From the NCBI RefSeq assembly GCF_000330885.1, contig NC_020062.1:2019198-2083197 (forward strand): a stretch of DNA of 64,000 nt, in the 5' to 3' direction. The notes below the pieces were generated by a model that saw nothing but the letters and a program-made list of their open reading frames with translations, did no database searches and was not told the DNA's origin. Of this stretch, positions 25,359-34,662 are shown in pieces. How positions within the stretch are numbered: the first letter of the stretch is position 1; every line of letters begins with the position of its first letter. This DNA is from Rhizobium tropici CIAT 899 (GTDB lineage Bacteria > Pseudomonadota > Alphaproteobacteria > Rhizobiales > Rhizobiaceae). The position numbers were made by a program, and so were the translations under genes.

Positions 25359-26492
25359 TCAGTTGGGGTTCGCCGGGTTCGCATTGGGATCGTTCGACGG
25401 CTGCACGTCGTTGTTGATGATGACAGGCGAGCCGTTGTTGAGTTTCAGCTGGCCTGACGTGACCACCACTTCGCCGGCATTCAAGCCCTTGGTCACCGAG
25501 ATCTGATCACCCCGCGCCTGCCCGGTGCTGACGAACTTCTGATTGGCGACAAGCTGCGGCTTTCCATCCGCCCCGTTGCCCTTGTCGGTCACCACGTAGA
25601 CAACGTTGCCATAAGGATTGATGGTGACGGCGGTCTGCGGCAGGGAGATGTATTCCTTCGGCTCCCCGACCACTACCGTTATGTTGCCGAACATGCCCGG
25701 CAGCAGCTTGCGATCGGCATTGGGGAAGGTTGCCCGGATGGTGATGTTGCGGCTCTGCGTATCGACGAGCGGGCTGATCGCCGTGATCTTGCCTTCGAAA
25801 GTCTGGTTCCCGTAGGCATCGACCGTCGCCGTTACCGCTTGGCCGACCTTCAGCTGTGACAGAGCCTGCTGCGGCATGGAAAAATCGAACTGGATCGGAT
25901 CGAGCGACTGCAAGGTGACGACTGCGGTCCCAGCCGATAGATACTGACCGAGGCTGACCAGCCTGATGCCGAGATGGCCATCGAAGGGAGCGCGGATCGA
26001 ATATTGATCGATCAACGCCTGCTGTGACGCGACCTGCGCCTGCGCCGCCTTCCATGTCGCCAGATCACTGTCGACCTGGCTTTGCGCGATGGTATTCGCC
26101 TTGATCAGCTTGGAATCGCGATCATAGGCGATCTGCGCATTGGCCATCGTCGCCTTGTATTGTTCAAGCGTCGCGATCTGCTGATCGGCAAGCAGCTGCA
26201 CGATGAGATCGCCCTTCTTGACGTCCTGGCCGTCTTCGAAGCCGATCTTCTGGACGATGCCCTGGACCTGTGCCGAAAGATTGGCGCCTTCGACAGCATT
26301 GAAGCTGCCGATCGATTGCAGCGTCGTCTGCCATGGGCTCGCTGCCGCGGTGATTGTCGAGACGGTCTGCGGTGGCGCCTTGAGATTAGCCAGATAGGCC
26401 GCAATCATCCGGTTCTTGAATGCCTGGAAGCCGAAGATCCCGCCAAGGATCAGGCCTATGACGATCAGCATGATGATCATGCGTTTTATCAT
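25359..26492 (-). CDS. RND periplasmic adaptor (MexE/AcrA family)
   Basis: A 377-residue protein with an N-terminal TM anchor (about 5-25), not a lipobox. It has a lipoyl half with Ile-Gly-Phe-Glu-Asp-Gly-Gln-Asp-Val-Lys-Lys-Gly, a short coiled coil (about 100-160) and Ile-Arg-Ala-Pro-Phe-Asp-Gly at its end. A beta-barrel and a membrane-proximal domain follow. The C-terminus is Asn/Pro-rich. It couples the downstream RND pump to an outer-membrane channel. No regulator gene sits next to the pair. Confidence 0.93.
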   Translation of the reverse strand: MIKRMIIMLIVIGLILGGIFGFQAFKNRMIAAYLANLKAPPQTVSTITAAASPWQTTLQSIGSFNAVEGANLSAQVQGIVQKIGFEDGQDVKKGDLIVQLLADQQIATLEQYKATMANAQIAYDRDSKLIKANTIAQSQVDSDLATWKAAQAQVASQQALIDQYSIRAPFDGHLGIRLVSLGQYLSAGTAVVTLQSLDPIQFDFSMPQQALSQLKVGQAVTATVDAYGNQTFEGKITAISPLVDTQSRNITIRATFPNADRKLLPGMFGNITVVVGEPKEYISLPQTAVTINPYGNVVYVVTDKGNGADGKPQLVANQKFVSTGQARGDQISVTKGLNAGEVVVTSGQLKLNNGSPVIINNDVQPSNDPNANPANPN

Positions 26493-26983
26493 GAGTGTCA
26501 GCTCTACTCTTCGGAAACAGGTCGGGAGAAATTCTATTGGTGTCGTCGCAACGGGATTTCACGGCAATTCTATCATTAACCCGCCGGCGCCGAGGCAGTC
26601 GCAAGCACATGGCAGCCTGCGGCCAATCTCTGTATGGAAAGTAGCCTTTATCAAGGCTGACAGGTTCGATCAGCCAAATTCCTTGGCTGCTGCGCCTGTC
26701 ACGCGGATTTCGCCCGCTGAAGACGACACTGACCCTGCAATGATTCCAGCTGGCGGCGTTTCGTGCGGCCATCCTCTGCAAACCTCACCAGTCAAACGCC
26801 AACGGCCGCCGCTTCACTTGATCAAGGATAAGTTGCCGATATCCGATCTACAACAGCCGGCTGCATATTCCTGAAACCATATTTAATGGAGTCTTGAATA
26901 AAAGCAATCATGGCGTCGACGCCGCCGCCTTCCCAAATTGCCGCGGCATCGGCGATCTAGGCATTGAGGAAAGGGTTCGCGCG
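26493..26983. other. 491-bp region without a recognised gene
   Basis: Open frames here on both strands have no family motif and no ribosome-binding site. The first 100-200 bp should hold the promoter of the RND operon. Nothing else was seen. Confidence 0.5.
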
Positions 26984-27457
26984 TCAGCCTCGGCGTGCCG
27001 CTTCGATCGCGGCCACATCGATCTTCTTCATGGTCATCATCGCGTCGAAAGCCCGCTTTGCCTGATCGCCGCCCTCGCGCAGCGCTTCCATCAGAACACG
27101 CGGCGTGATCTGCCAGGATACGCCCCATCTGTCCTTGCACCAGCCGCATTCGCTTTCCTGGCCGCCATTGCCGACAATGGCGTTCCAATAACGATCCGTC
27201 TCTTCCTGGTCCTCGGTGTAGATCTGAAACGAAAAGGCTTCATTGTGCTTGAACACCGGACCGCCGTTCAAGCCGACGCAGGAAACCCCCGCGACCGTGA
27301 ACTCGACGACCAGCACATCACCCTCCTTGCCCTCCGGATAGTTTCCCGGTGCGCGAATAACGGCACCCATGGCGCTATCTGGAAAAGTCTCGACATAAAA
27401 ATTGGCGGCGGCCTCTGCGTCCTTGTCGTACCATAGGCAAATTGTGTTCTTTGCCAT
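26984..27457 (-). CDS. VOC-superfamily (PhnB/glyoxalase-like) protein
   Basis: About 157 residues from the ATG at 27455-27457, with AGGAGG 9 nt upstream; an ATG three codons earlier abuts the Shine-Dalgarno sequence. Early motifs Cys-Leu-Trp-Tyr-Asp, Ala-Ala-Asn-Phe-Tyr-Val-Glu-Thr-Phe-Pro and Gly-Leu-Asn-Gly-Gly-Pro, and late Cys-Gly-Trp-Cys-Lys-Asp-Arg-Trp-Gly-Val-Ser-Trp-Gln, match the PhnB / 3-demethylubiquinone methyltransferase-named VOC group. The substrate is unknown. Confidence 0.85.
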   Translation of the reverse strand: MAKNTICLWYDKDAEAAANFYVETFPDSAMGAVIRAPGNYPEGKEGDVLVVEFTVAGVSCVGLNGGPVFKHNEAFSFQIYTEDQEETDRYWNAIVGNGGQESECGWCKDRWGVSWQITPRVLMEALREGGDQAKRAFDAMMTMKKIDVAAIEAARRG

Positions 27458-27815
27458 TGTTCTCATCCTCCTGTTCTCCATTTCCCGATTGTTGAAATAG
27501 GCGCGAGATTGGATTTCGCCACCCTCATCGATGCCATTTCGGCTGGGCAATGACCGTTTTCCTGTCTTGACCTCGCTACCTTCTAAGACCGAAATAATTT
27601 GCGGGCGGCGCGGTTGTAATGACGCCATATTGGCAGATGCCGCAACCTTGAGTAAATGATGGGGAACGGGGCCGTCGCCGTCGATCAATTCACGATCGGT
27701 CGCCGGGTCGGAAACGTGCAGGAAATCGAAAAGCGGTTGCGCCGGCATTCTGGTCGCAACTACTTTTGGATATTTCTGTTCGCGCCAATCTGGTTGAAGA
27801 GTGAGAACAATAGAA
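27458..27815. other. 358-bp divergent intergenic region
   Basis: It separates the VOC gene and the Sel1-repeat gene and must hold both promoters. No repeat, operator or small gene was recognised. Confidence 0.4.
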
Positions 27816-29591
27816 ATGAACAGCTTGCAAAAGAGCCTGCTTTTACTCCTCTCACCATGCCTTTTGATTTGCACGGAGACTGCTCGCGCTGCCGATAGCG
27901 TGACGATTCCAGGATACGCTCCCAAAACGGGCGTCGAATACGTCTATCGCTCTCGCAAGACCACCTCCACCGACATGTCGTTATGGTTCGATAAGCCGGC
28001 CGCGATCATACGTGGAGATTTCCGTCAGCGTATGACGGTCGTCTCGCGGAATACGAATAGTATGCAGGTTCTCTGGTCGCTCAGCGCGGATCTGCCGCAA
28101 GGTGCCGAAGGCGCCGCCGATTCCTACGCAATGAACGCCCTCTACGGAAATTCATTGTCGGTCTATGGTATCCGTCAACTGGAATATGAAGCGGGGTTGA
28201 ACGGCTTCCCGAGTAAACTCGTCGGATTCGACGCGATCTTCCGTAACGTACAGAATGCGGCCGCAGTTGGACCAGATGGCCTTGCTGTCGCACCACAAAG
28301 CAGCCTCACAAATATTATTGACGGTATAAAAAGCAATCCGCTGCTGGTTATTCATAATCTCGCACCGGAAGCGGAGCTACTCGCCACCATACAGCAGGAG
28401 GACGGGGCGACATACGACGTCGGCCAAACGGGAACGGTGGCGACGGTGGAATATTCGCGGGGCATGCCTGTTCCTGCCACCATCGAATGGAAGCTCGACA
28501 CCGCAGATTTGGACAATCAAACCGCTACCTTCAGCCTAAAAAAAGCCTATGACAAAGTGGCGTTCCAACAATCGCAGGCATCAGCTGTCGAGGGAGTGAT
28601 CGCAAGCTTTGGTGAAAAGGCCAAGCAGCTCACTGGCGAGCAATTGGCGGCGGCCAGAATTGTCAGCAAAAACGCGACGATGACATTCATCGTGTCCCTG
28701 CGCGACGGCTCGACGCTTGAAGCGACAGAAACAGTTACTGCGGAAAGCGGCGGCATAAAGATTACCGCAATGAGCCATGTCTGGCGCGAGGACCTGCCGG
28801 CGAGTCTGCCCGAGCTGTCGAACTGGAACAGCCAGGCCATGTCTGCATCCGCTGTTGCTCTGCAGCCAGAGCCTGGTACCAATTCCGCGACAGCCAAGTC
28901 GCCGCTTTTCGACAGATCGGCGATCGAGGAAGGACAGGCCGCCTATGATAGTGGCAACTACGCCGCCGCGCTGAGCTACTGGAAGCCGCTCGCCGATCAA
29001 GGGGCAGCGGCCGCGCAATATAAGCTCGCCGGGCTTTATCTGTCCGGTTTAGGTGTCGATCGAGATTCCGCCCTCGCTGTCACCTATATCCGCAAGGCAG
29101 CGGAGCAAGATTGGGCGGAAGCGCAAAGCAGCCTTAGCGATCTCTATGCCGTCGGCCAAGGTGTTCCGCAAGATTATGCGCAAGCTGTGATTTGGGGCCG
29201 TAAAGCGGCTGAGCAGGGGCTCGCTGTTGCTCAGTATAATCTGGGATACAGCTACGAAAGCGGCCAAGGCGTTCCCCAGGACTATGCGCAAGCGTTGATT
29301 TGGTATCGCCGTGCCGCCGATCAGGATTTTGCCACGGCCCAGTACGCCCTCGGTCTCTTATACGACCAAGGTCTGGGCGTTCCCCAAGATTACGGTCAAG
29401 CGATCGTCTGGTATAAAAAAGCCGCCGACAAGGGCCTGGATGTGGCCCAGGGCAATCTCGGCAACATGTATGCAATGGGCCATGGAGTTGTGCGGGATCG
29501 GGACGAGGCAATCAAATGGTTCCGTAAGGCGTCCGACCAGGGACTTACAACTGCGCAAGAATCCCTGAAAAGGCTAGAGAAGCAGGAATAG
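27816..29591 (+). CDS. Secreted Sel1-repeat protein
   Basis: About 591 residues from the ATG at 27816; a GTG at 27801 would add five residues before the signal peptide. The signal peptide ends in Ala-Arg-Ala-Ala near residue 26. Residues about 27-350 form a beta-rich region of unknown family. Residues about 375-585 hold six Sel1-like TPR repeats, with repeated Ala-Glu-Gln-Gly, Ala-Gln-Tyr-x-Leu-Gly and Gly-Val-Pro-Gln-Asp-Tyr-x-Gln-Ala units. Sel1 proteins are usually scaffolds for protein contacts in the periplasm or at the surface. The ribosome-binding site is weak. Confidence 0.85.
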   Translation: MNSLQKSLLLLLSPCLLICTETARAADSVTIPGYAPKTGVEYVYRSRKTTSTDMSLWFDKPAAIIRGDFRQRMTVVSRNTNSMQVLWSLSADLPQGAEGAADSYAMNALYGNSLSVYGIRQLEYEAGLNGFPSKLVGFDAIFRNVQNAAAVGPDGLAVAPQSSLTNIIDGIKSNPLLVIHNLAPEAELLATIQQEDGATYDVGQTGTVATVEYSRGMPVPATIEWKLDTADLDNQTATFSLKKAYDKVAFQQSQASAVEGVIASFGEKAKQLTGEQLAAARIVSKNATMTFIVSLRDGSTLEATETVTAESGGIKITAMSHVWREDLPASLPELSNWNSQAMSASAVALQPEPGTNSATAKSPLFDRSAIEEGQAAYDSGNYAAALSYWKPLADQGAAAAQYKLAGLYLSGLGVDRDSALAVTYIRKAAEQDWAEAQSSLSDLYAVGQGVPQDYAQAVIWGRKAAEQGLAVAQYNLGYSYESGQGVPQDYAQALIWYRRAADQDFATAQYALGLLYDQGLGVPQDYGQAIVWYKKAADKGLDVAQGNLGNMYAMGHGVVRDRDEAIKWFRKASDQGLTTAQESLKRLEKQE

Positions 29592-29707
29592 GCGCGTCTT
29601 TTCTTCTTTCGGTGGTCCTGAGTTATTCTCCCTAGCGCGCTCTGCAACAAAGTCGGTGCGCTGCCCGGTCCTTTCATGAAGTACGCGAATATGAAAGACG
29701 AGGTCAT

Positions 29708-30244
29708 ATGAGAAACATCGGATCGCAGATCGAAACGCCACGGCTGCTGCTCCGTCCTTCGCGTCTATCCGATACTCCTGCTCTGTTCGAATTTCTGGGC
29801 GACAAGGAAGCCATGAAGCATACGCATGCGGACGTGACGCCTGGCGAATGCCGTCGCAGGATCGCGGTTCACGAATGGCGCCGGCGGCGCGATGGATATG
29901 CACCCTGGACCGCTGTCAGAAAGAAAGATGCAAGAATCATCGGCTGGGGCGGCTTGTACAACGATCCGTTTGACCCAGGCTGGGGCTGCGAAATCGGATA
30001 CTTTTTCCGCCGGGACGCCTGGGGATATGGCTACGCATCGGAATTGGTCGCCGCGGCGCTGCATTTTGCCGACAGGGAGCTGCGGCTTGGCGAAGTCCGC
30101 GCCTTTGCCCACCCTGAAAACACAGCTTCCAGGAAGATCCTGGAAATGGCAGGTTTCGGGATCGTTCGCTTCGTTCCTGAGATGAATCGCCTGCTCCTTT
30201 CCAGAGCCCGGCGTGGGGACAACATAGTAGATCGAGACGGATGA
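29708..30244 (+). CDS. GNAT-family N-acetyltransferase (RimJ/RimL-like)
   Basis: A 178-residue protein that starts Ile-Glu-Thr-Pro-Arg-Leu-Leu-Leu-Arg, the RimJ/RimL opening. It has Gly-Cys-Glu-Ile-Gly-Tyr-Phe, then the acetyl-CoA loop Arg-Arg-Asp-Ala-Trp-Gly-Tyr-Gly-Tyr-Ala near residue 105. It ends with Asn-Thr-Ala-Ser-Arg-Lys-Ile-Leu-Glu. The acceptor substrate is unknown. It stands alone between two unrelated units. Confidence 0.9.
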   Translation: MRNIGSQIETPRLLLRPSRLSDTPALFEFLGDKEAMKHTHADVTPGECRRRIAVHEWRRRRDGYAPWTAVRKKDARIIGWGGLYNDPFDPGWGCEIGYFFRRDAWGYGYASELVAAALHFADRELRLGEVRAFAHPENTASRKILEMAGFGIVRFVPEMNRLLLSRARRGDNIVDRDG

Positions 30245-30405
30245 GAATTACGTCTTCTCTCGAGAATGCATGACGGGCAAAGTTTAAAAACAAGCGTCGC
30301 ATTAAATAATATGACTTTTTTTATCTTGTTTTGACCCGGTGACACGGCTATATCGCGCACGCGCCTTCGTTCGATCTCGTCGACAACAGTCATCAGGATA
30401 TTTTC

Positions 30406-31434
30406 GTGACCATATTGAAATCAGTTTTGGCCGTTTCAGCTCTTTGTGCGACCCTTGGCTTTGCCGCGTCAACAGCCTTTGCCGCTTCGACCAGCTATCC
30501 GTTGACCATCGATAATTGCGGCGTCAAGGTCACGTTTCAGAAGGCTCCGGAGCGCGCGATCGGGCTCGGCCAGAATAGCGCCGAAATTCTTCTCCTGCTC
30601 GGCCTCGAAAACAAAATGGTCGGCACCGCTTTCTGGCCCAACAAGGTTCTGCCGCAGCTTGCGGAAGCCAATTCCAAGGTCAAGCTGCTGACGGTCGAGT
30701 TCCCGACCTTTGAATCGATCCTCTCGGAAAATCCTGACTTCGTTACAGCCGCCCTGCCGACCCTGATGGGACCAAGCAGCAAAGTGGCAAAGCGCGAGGA
30801 CTTCGAAAAGCTCAATATTCCGACCTATGTTTCCCCCAGTATGTGCCCGGCCCAGGGAGCCTCTCAGGACAAATACGGCTATGCCGCCCGTAGCCAGATC
30901 TGGAACATGAGCACTCTTTACCAGGAAATCGACGAGCTCTCGCAGATTTTCGACGTCCGCGACAAGGGCCAGGCGCTGATCACGGATCTGAAAAAGCGGG
31001 AAGAGGCACTGCGCGTGGATGCGCCGAAGGATGGCAAGAAGCTCTCCTATGTCTTCTGGTTCTCCAGCCCATCCCCATCTGCAGATGCCTATGTCGGCGG
31101 AAAAAACAGCCCGTCAGGCTATATCGCCGACCTTCTTGGCGGAACCAATGCCATCAAAACCGATGCGGAATCGCCGCAGCTCGGTTGGGAAAGCATCATC
31201 GCTAGCAATCCCGACGTCATCGTGGTCACCCAGGTCGACCGCAATCGCTGGGAACTCGACAAAGTCCAGGCAAAGATCAAGTTCCTGACGACCGATCCGG
31301 CGACCAGCCAGATGACGGCGGTGAAGAACAAGGCCATGGTGATCATGCCCGCGCAGGCGATGAATCCGAGCGTGCAGACAATTTTCGGCGCCGAACAGGT
31401 GGCTGAGCAGCTGAAGGCACTCGGCCTCAGGTGA
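30406..31434 (+). CDS. Iron-siderophore/cobalamin-type ABC substrate-binding protein
   Basis: A 342-residue protein from a GTG at 30406, preceded by AGGAT. The signal peptide is about 27 residues, ending Ala-Phe-Ala-Ala. The FecB/BtuF fold shows in Pro-Glu-Arg-Ala-Ile-Gly-Leu and Pro-Asp-Phe-Val early, and Trp-Glu-Ser-Ile-Ile-Ala-Ser-Asn-Pro-Asp-Val-Ile-Val late. It delivers ferric siderophore, haem or a similar ligand to the permease encoded next, with which it overlaps by 4 bp. No TonB receptor gene lies nearby and no clear RirA or Irr site was seen upstream. Confidence 0.9.
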   Translation: MTILKSVLAVSALCATLGFAASTAFAASTSYPLTIDNCGVKVTFQKAPERAIGLGQNSAEILLLLGLENKMVGTAFWPNKVLPQLAEANSKVKLLTVEFPTFESILSENPDFVTAALPTLMGPSSKVAKREDFEKLNIPTYVSPSMCPAQGASQDKYGYAARSQIWNMSTLYQEIDELSQIFDVRDKGQALITDLKKREEALRVDAPKDGKKLSYVFWFSSPSPSADAYVGGKNSPSGYIADLLGGTNAIKTDAESPQLGWESIIASNPDVIVVTQVDRNRWELDKVQAKIKFLTTDPATSQMTAVKNKAMVIMPAQAMNPSVQTIFGAEQVAEQLKALGLR

Positions 31435-32489
31435 GCATAGTGGTGGAAACCAGTAAGTCCGGTCGCCTTTTGTCGCGGGTCGCCGCCCCTGCCGGACTTT
31501 TTCTGGCGTGCCTTGCAGCGATCGCGCTGGTGGTCGGCATCAGTGTGGGGATCGGCGACATGCCGATCCCGCTTTCCACCACCTATTTCGCCATCACGAA
31601 CAAGTTGGGCTGGACCTCGGTCGAGCTCAACCGCATCCATGAAACCGTCATCTGGGAATATCGGCTGAGCCGCGCTTTGGTCGCCGTATTCTGCGGCGCG
31701 GGTCTCGCGCTTTGCGGTGCGATCATGCAGTCCATGCTGCGCAATCCCTTGGCCGAGCCTTACGTGCTCGGCATCTCCGCCGGCGCCTCCACCGGCGCGG
31801 TTGCTGTCGTTATTCTCGGGATCGGAGCTGGCGCCGTTTCGCTCTCCGCCGGTGCCTTCGCCGGTGCTTTTGCGGCCTTTATCCTCGTCGCCGTGCTTTC
31901 GAACGGAGCACGCGGTGGCCCGGACAGAACGATTTTGGCGGGTGTTGCCACGTCGCAGCTATTCAACGCAGCGACATCCTACGTCGTCACCACCTCCGGC
32001 AATGCCCAGCAGGCGCGCGACGTTATGTTCTGGCTGCTCGGAAGCTTCAGTGGTGTGCGCTGGCCGGAATTTGCACTGGTGTCGATTGTCGTCGGATTGG
32101 GTCTGATCGTCTGCCTGTTCTATTCGCGTCTGCTTGACGCTTTCGCTTTTGGCGACGAGGCGGCCGCCTCGCTCGGCGTAAATGTCGGCCGCACCCGTAT
32201 CATTCTGTTTGCACTGACCGCGGTCATCACGGCAACCATCGTCAGCATGGTCGGCACGATCGGCTTCGTCGGTCTGGTCGTCCCGCATGCGGCGCGCTTC
32301 GTCGTCGGGCCGCTTCACATCCGGTTGCTGCCTGCCTGTGCCATTACCGGCGCCATCTTCATGGTTCTCGCCGATATTGCCTCCCGCATCCTCATTCCGC
32401 AGCAGGTTCTGCCGATCGGCGTGGTCACGGCGCTGGTCGGCGTTCCCTTCTTCTCCATCATTCTCTACCGGCTCCAGCGGGCATCATGA
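31431..32489 (+). CDS. FecCD-family ABC transporter permease
   Basis: A 352-residue membrane protein from a GTG that overlaps the previous stop. It has the FecCD motif Gly-Ala-Ile-Met-Gln-Ser-Met-Leu-Arg-Asn-Pro-Leu-Ala-Glu-Pro near residue 100 and Gly-Ile-Ser-Ala-Gly-Ala. Ten or so TM segments are present, with Gly-Phe-Val-Gly-Leu-Val-Val-Pro-His near 280. It forms the membrane channel, probably as a homodimer, for the substrate of the preceding binding protein. Confidence 0.93.
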   Translation: MSIVVETSKSGRLLSRVAAPAGLFLACLAAIALVVGISVGIGDMPIPLSTTYFAITNKLGWTSVELNRIHETVIWEYRLSRALVAVFCGAGLALCGAIMQSMLRNPLAEPYVLGISAGASTGAVAVVILGIGAGAVSLSAGAFAGAFAAFILVAVLSNGARGGPDRTILAGVATSQLFNAATSYVVTTSGNAQQARDVMFWLLGSFSGVRWPEFALVSIVVGLGLIVCLFYSRLLDAFAFGDEAAASLGVNVGRTRIILFALTAVITATIVSMVGTIGFVGLVVPHAARFVVGPLHIRLLPACAITGAIFMVLADIASRILIPQQVLPIGVVTALVGVPFFSIILYRLQRAS

Positions 32490-33247
32490 GCATAAAGGCC
32501 GACAATATCACCTGGAAAATCGGCGCGAAGACCGTTCTCAACGGCGTCTCTTTCGAGGCGCCTGCAGGCAAGATGCTTGGTCTCCTCGGGCCGAACGGCT
32601 CCGGCAAGACCTCGCTTCTGCGTCTACTTGCGGGGCTGAAACGGCCGAACTCCGGCCGCATCACTCTCGAAGAGAAGAATTTACAGCAGATGTCCCGCCG
32701 TTCGATCGCAAGGCGTGTCGCCTTCGTCGAGCAACACAGCACAACCAATGCCAATCTCAGGGTCATCGATGTCGTAAAGCTCGGCCGCTTTCCGCATCGC
32801 TCGATGTTCTCAGGCTGGACATCGGCAGATGACGAGGCCGTGGAAGACGCTCTCGAGCGCGCCGGCATGAAGGAGAAACGGGAGGACCGATGGCAGAGCC
32901 TGTCGGGCGGCGAAAAGCAGCGCACTCACATTGCGCGGGCTTTGGCACAGTCGCCGAAGGAACTGATCCTTGATGAGCCGACCAACCATCTCGACATCCA
33001 GCATCAAATCGGTCTGATGCGCTTGGTTGCCGGCCTGCCCGTCACCAGCATCATCGCTCTCCACGATCTCAACCACGCCGCGATGTTCTGCGATCAGCTG
33101 ATCATCATGCAGCAAGGCGGGGTCGTGGCCTCCGGAGCCCCGGAAGACGTGCTGACGGAAGATTTGCTGAGAAATGTCTTTGCCGTTGAGGCAAGGATCG
33201 AGACCTCTCCTCACCACGACCGGCCGCACATTCACTATCTGCGCTGA
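32486..33247 (+). CDS. ABC transporter ATP-binding protein (FecE-like)
   Basis: A 253-residue ATPase that overlaps the permease gene by 4 bp. Walker A is Gly-Pro-Asn-Gly-Ser-Gly-Lys-Thr near residue 36. The signature Leu-Ser-Gly-Gly-Glu-Lys-Gln-Arg is near 139 and Walker B Leu-Ile-Leu-Asp-Glu-Pro near 157, with the switch His at about 193. It completes a three-gene binding protein-permease-ATPase operon for metal-chelate import. Confidence 0.95.
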   Translation: MSIKADNITWKIGAKTVLNGVSFEAPAGKMLGLLGPNGSGKTSLLRLLAGLKRPNSGRITLEEKNLQQMSRRSIARRVAFVEQHSTTNANLRVIDVVKLGRFPHRSMFSGWTSADDEAVEDALERAGMKEKREDRWQSLSGGEKQRTHIARALAQSPKELILDEPTNHLDIQHQIGLMRLVAGLPVTSIIALHDLNHAAMFCDQLIIMQQGGVVASGAPEDVLTEDLLRNVFAVEARIETSPHHDRPHIHYLR

Positions 33248-33271
33248 GGGGAAATTCGGAATCTGTCCCCT
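33247..33271 (+). terminator. Possible stem-loop after the ABC operon
   Basis: AGGGGA (33247-33252) pairs with TCCCCT (33266-33271) across a 13-nt loop just past the stop. There is no T-tract, so the terminator role is weakly supported. Confidence 0.35.
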
Positions 33272-33404
33272 GATCATCCTTGCCTCGAACTGCAACCAAG
33301 CGCATCTTTCGCAATGACCCTCGGCATCTCCGAGAGTTTTGATTGGCATCGGCAAAGGGCCGCAGCGGCATCGATTTTGCGCGTGCGGCGGATGGGGGAA
33401 ATGC

Positions 33405-34172
33405 GTGACGGATAGGCTCAAGGGCAAGATTGCCATCATTTCAGGCGGCGCCACCGGCATGGGCGGTGCGGCGTCGCGCCTGTTTGCGGCCGAAGGCGCC
33501 AAGGTGGCGATCATCGACAGAAACGGCGACGCAGCGACTGCGACCGTGCGCGAAATCCGAGACGCCGGTGGCGTTGCCGACCATTGGGTTGCCGATGTTT
33601 CGAATGAGGCGGCGGTCAATGCGGCAGTCAAAGGCATCGAAGACCGCTTTGGCGCGGTAACCGTGCTCTTCAATCATGCAGGCACCATCGTCATCAAGCC
33701 GTTCCTCGACACGACGCTTGAGGAATGGGAATGGCTGCACGGCGTCAACGTCCGCTCGATGTTCCTGATGACCAAGGCCGTGCTGCCGGGCATGATTGCT
33801 GCCGGCGGCGGTTCCATCGTCTGCACCTCGTCGATCTCGGCTGTTGCCGCAACCCCGATGGAGGTGCTCTACGACACGACGAAGGGGGCGGTGCACATGT
33901 TTGCCCGCGCCATCGCAGTCGAGTTCCGCGATCGCAATATCCGCTGCAATGCCGTCTGCCCCGGCTTCATCCGCACGCCGCATGGGCTGCGCGAAGTGGC
34001 TGAGTTGCAGGCTCTGGGTGTCGATGTCTCGGATGCGGCAATCGCCGCGCAACAAGGCCGGATCGGCGAACCCGAGGATGTGGCGCGTGCCGCCCTCTAT
34101 CTTGCTTCCGACGAGTCCAACTTCGTCAACGGCATCCACCTTTTCGTCGACAACGGCTTTACCGCCATCTGA
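33405..34172 (+). CDS. Short-chain dehydrogenase/reductase (SDR)
   Basis: About 255 residues from a GTG at 33405, with GGGGGAAA upstream; a start at 33339 would add 22 residues unlike the family. The nucleotide motif Ser-Gly-Gly-Ala-Thr-Gly-Met-Gly is at about 12-19, followed by Asn-His-Ala-Gly and a catalytic Ser-Ser-Ile-Ser. The Tyr-x-x-x-Lys catalytic pair appears as Tyr-Asp-Thr-Thr-Lys near 155. The Asp in Ile-Ile-Asp-Arg after beta-2 suggests NAD(H). Substrate unknown. Only 157 bp separate it from the ABC operon. Confidence 0.9.
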   Translation: MTDRLKGKIAIISGGATGMGGAASRLFAAEGAKVAIIDRNGDAATATVREIRDAGGVADHWVADVSNEAAVNAAVKGIEDRFGAVTVLFNHAGTIVIKPFLDTTLEEWEWLHGVNVRSMFLMTKAVLPGMIAAGGGSIVCTSSISAVAATPMEVLYDTTKGAVHMFARAIAVEFRDRNIRCNAVCPGFIRTPHGLREVAELQALGVDVSDAAIAAQQGRIGEPEDVARAALYLASDESNFVNGIHLFVDNGFTAI

Positions 34173-34188
34173 TCACTGACGCAGTGAT
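34172..34188. terminator. Stem-loop between convergent SDR and vapC genes
   Basis: ATCACTG and CAGTGAT form a perfect 7-bp stem with an ACG loop, starting at the last base of the SDR stop codon. It may end transcription from one or both sides. No long T-tract is present. Confidence 0.45.
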
Positions 34189-34218
34189 AAAGCCGCCAAA
34201 CATTCCGTCGAGGCGGCG

Positions 34219-34662
34219 TCATCGCCCCACCTGATCCGGTGACTTGACGGCTACGCCGAAGGGCAGGAAGTGTTTGAGATTGGCGGTGATCACGGTCAGC
34301 TTGTGAATGCTTGCCGTTCCCGCGATGATCGCATCCGCCGTGCCGGGACTATGCCCGGCGATGACTGCTTTCGCCTCGAGCCTCCCGGATTCAAGAGCGA
34401 TGTCCTTGTCGACGGGCAGGATGTGATCACCATAGCCGACAATCAATCCTTGCAGCCAGGTATGAATTCCCGCAGCCTTTGCTTTGGCGCCTTTTGCTTC
34501 CAACAATCGCACGCCCTTTTCGATCTCGTGGATCGTCAGGGCTGACAGGTAGACTGCATCTTGCCGATCCTGTTCATCCACCCATTCGGCAAAAGTATTC
34601 GATGCGCTGGCTTTGGACGGAGCGAACATGGAGATCGCGTTGGTGTCGAGAAGAAAGCTCAC
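34219..34662 (-). CDS. vapC: PIN-domain toxin (VapC/FitB type)
   Basis: A 147-residue PIN domain. The first acidic residue is in Leu-Leu-Asp-Thr-Asn (about residue 6), a Glu in Ile-His-Glu-Ile-Glu-Lys-Gly near 46, and later acidic residues in Thr-Ala-Asp-Ala-Ile-Ile-Ala. Such toxins cleave RNA with Mg2+. Its start overlaps the stop of the antitoxin gene by 4 bp, the usual toxin-antitoxin arrangement. On a plasmid, the pair may add to stable inheritance (inference). Confidence 0.9.
   Translation of the reverse strand: MSFLLDTNAISMFAPSKASASNTFAEWVDEQDRQDAVYLSALTIHEIEKGVRLLEAKGAKAKAAGIHTWLQGLIVGYGDHILPVDKDIALESGRLEAKAVIAGHSPGTADAIIAGTASIHKLTVITANLKHFLPFGVAVKSPDQVGR

Noticed and set aside
26386..26983. 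Frames upstream of the RND adaptor gene (both strands)
   Set aside because: They partly overlap the adaptor in another frame and show no family motif or ribosome-binding site.
30245..30405. RirA/Irr operator before the iron-type ABC operon
   Set aside because: The region is AT-rich but no clear TGA-N9-TCA or Irr-type palindrome could be read.
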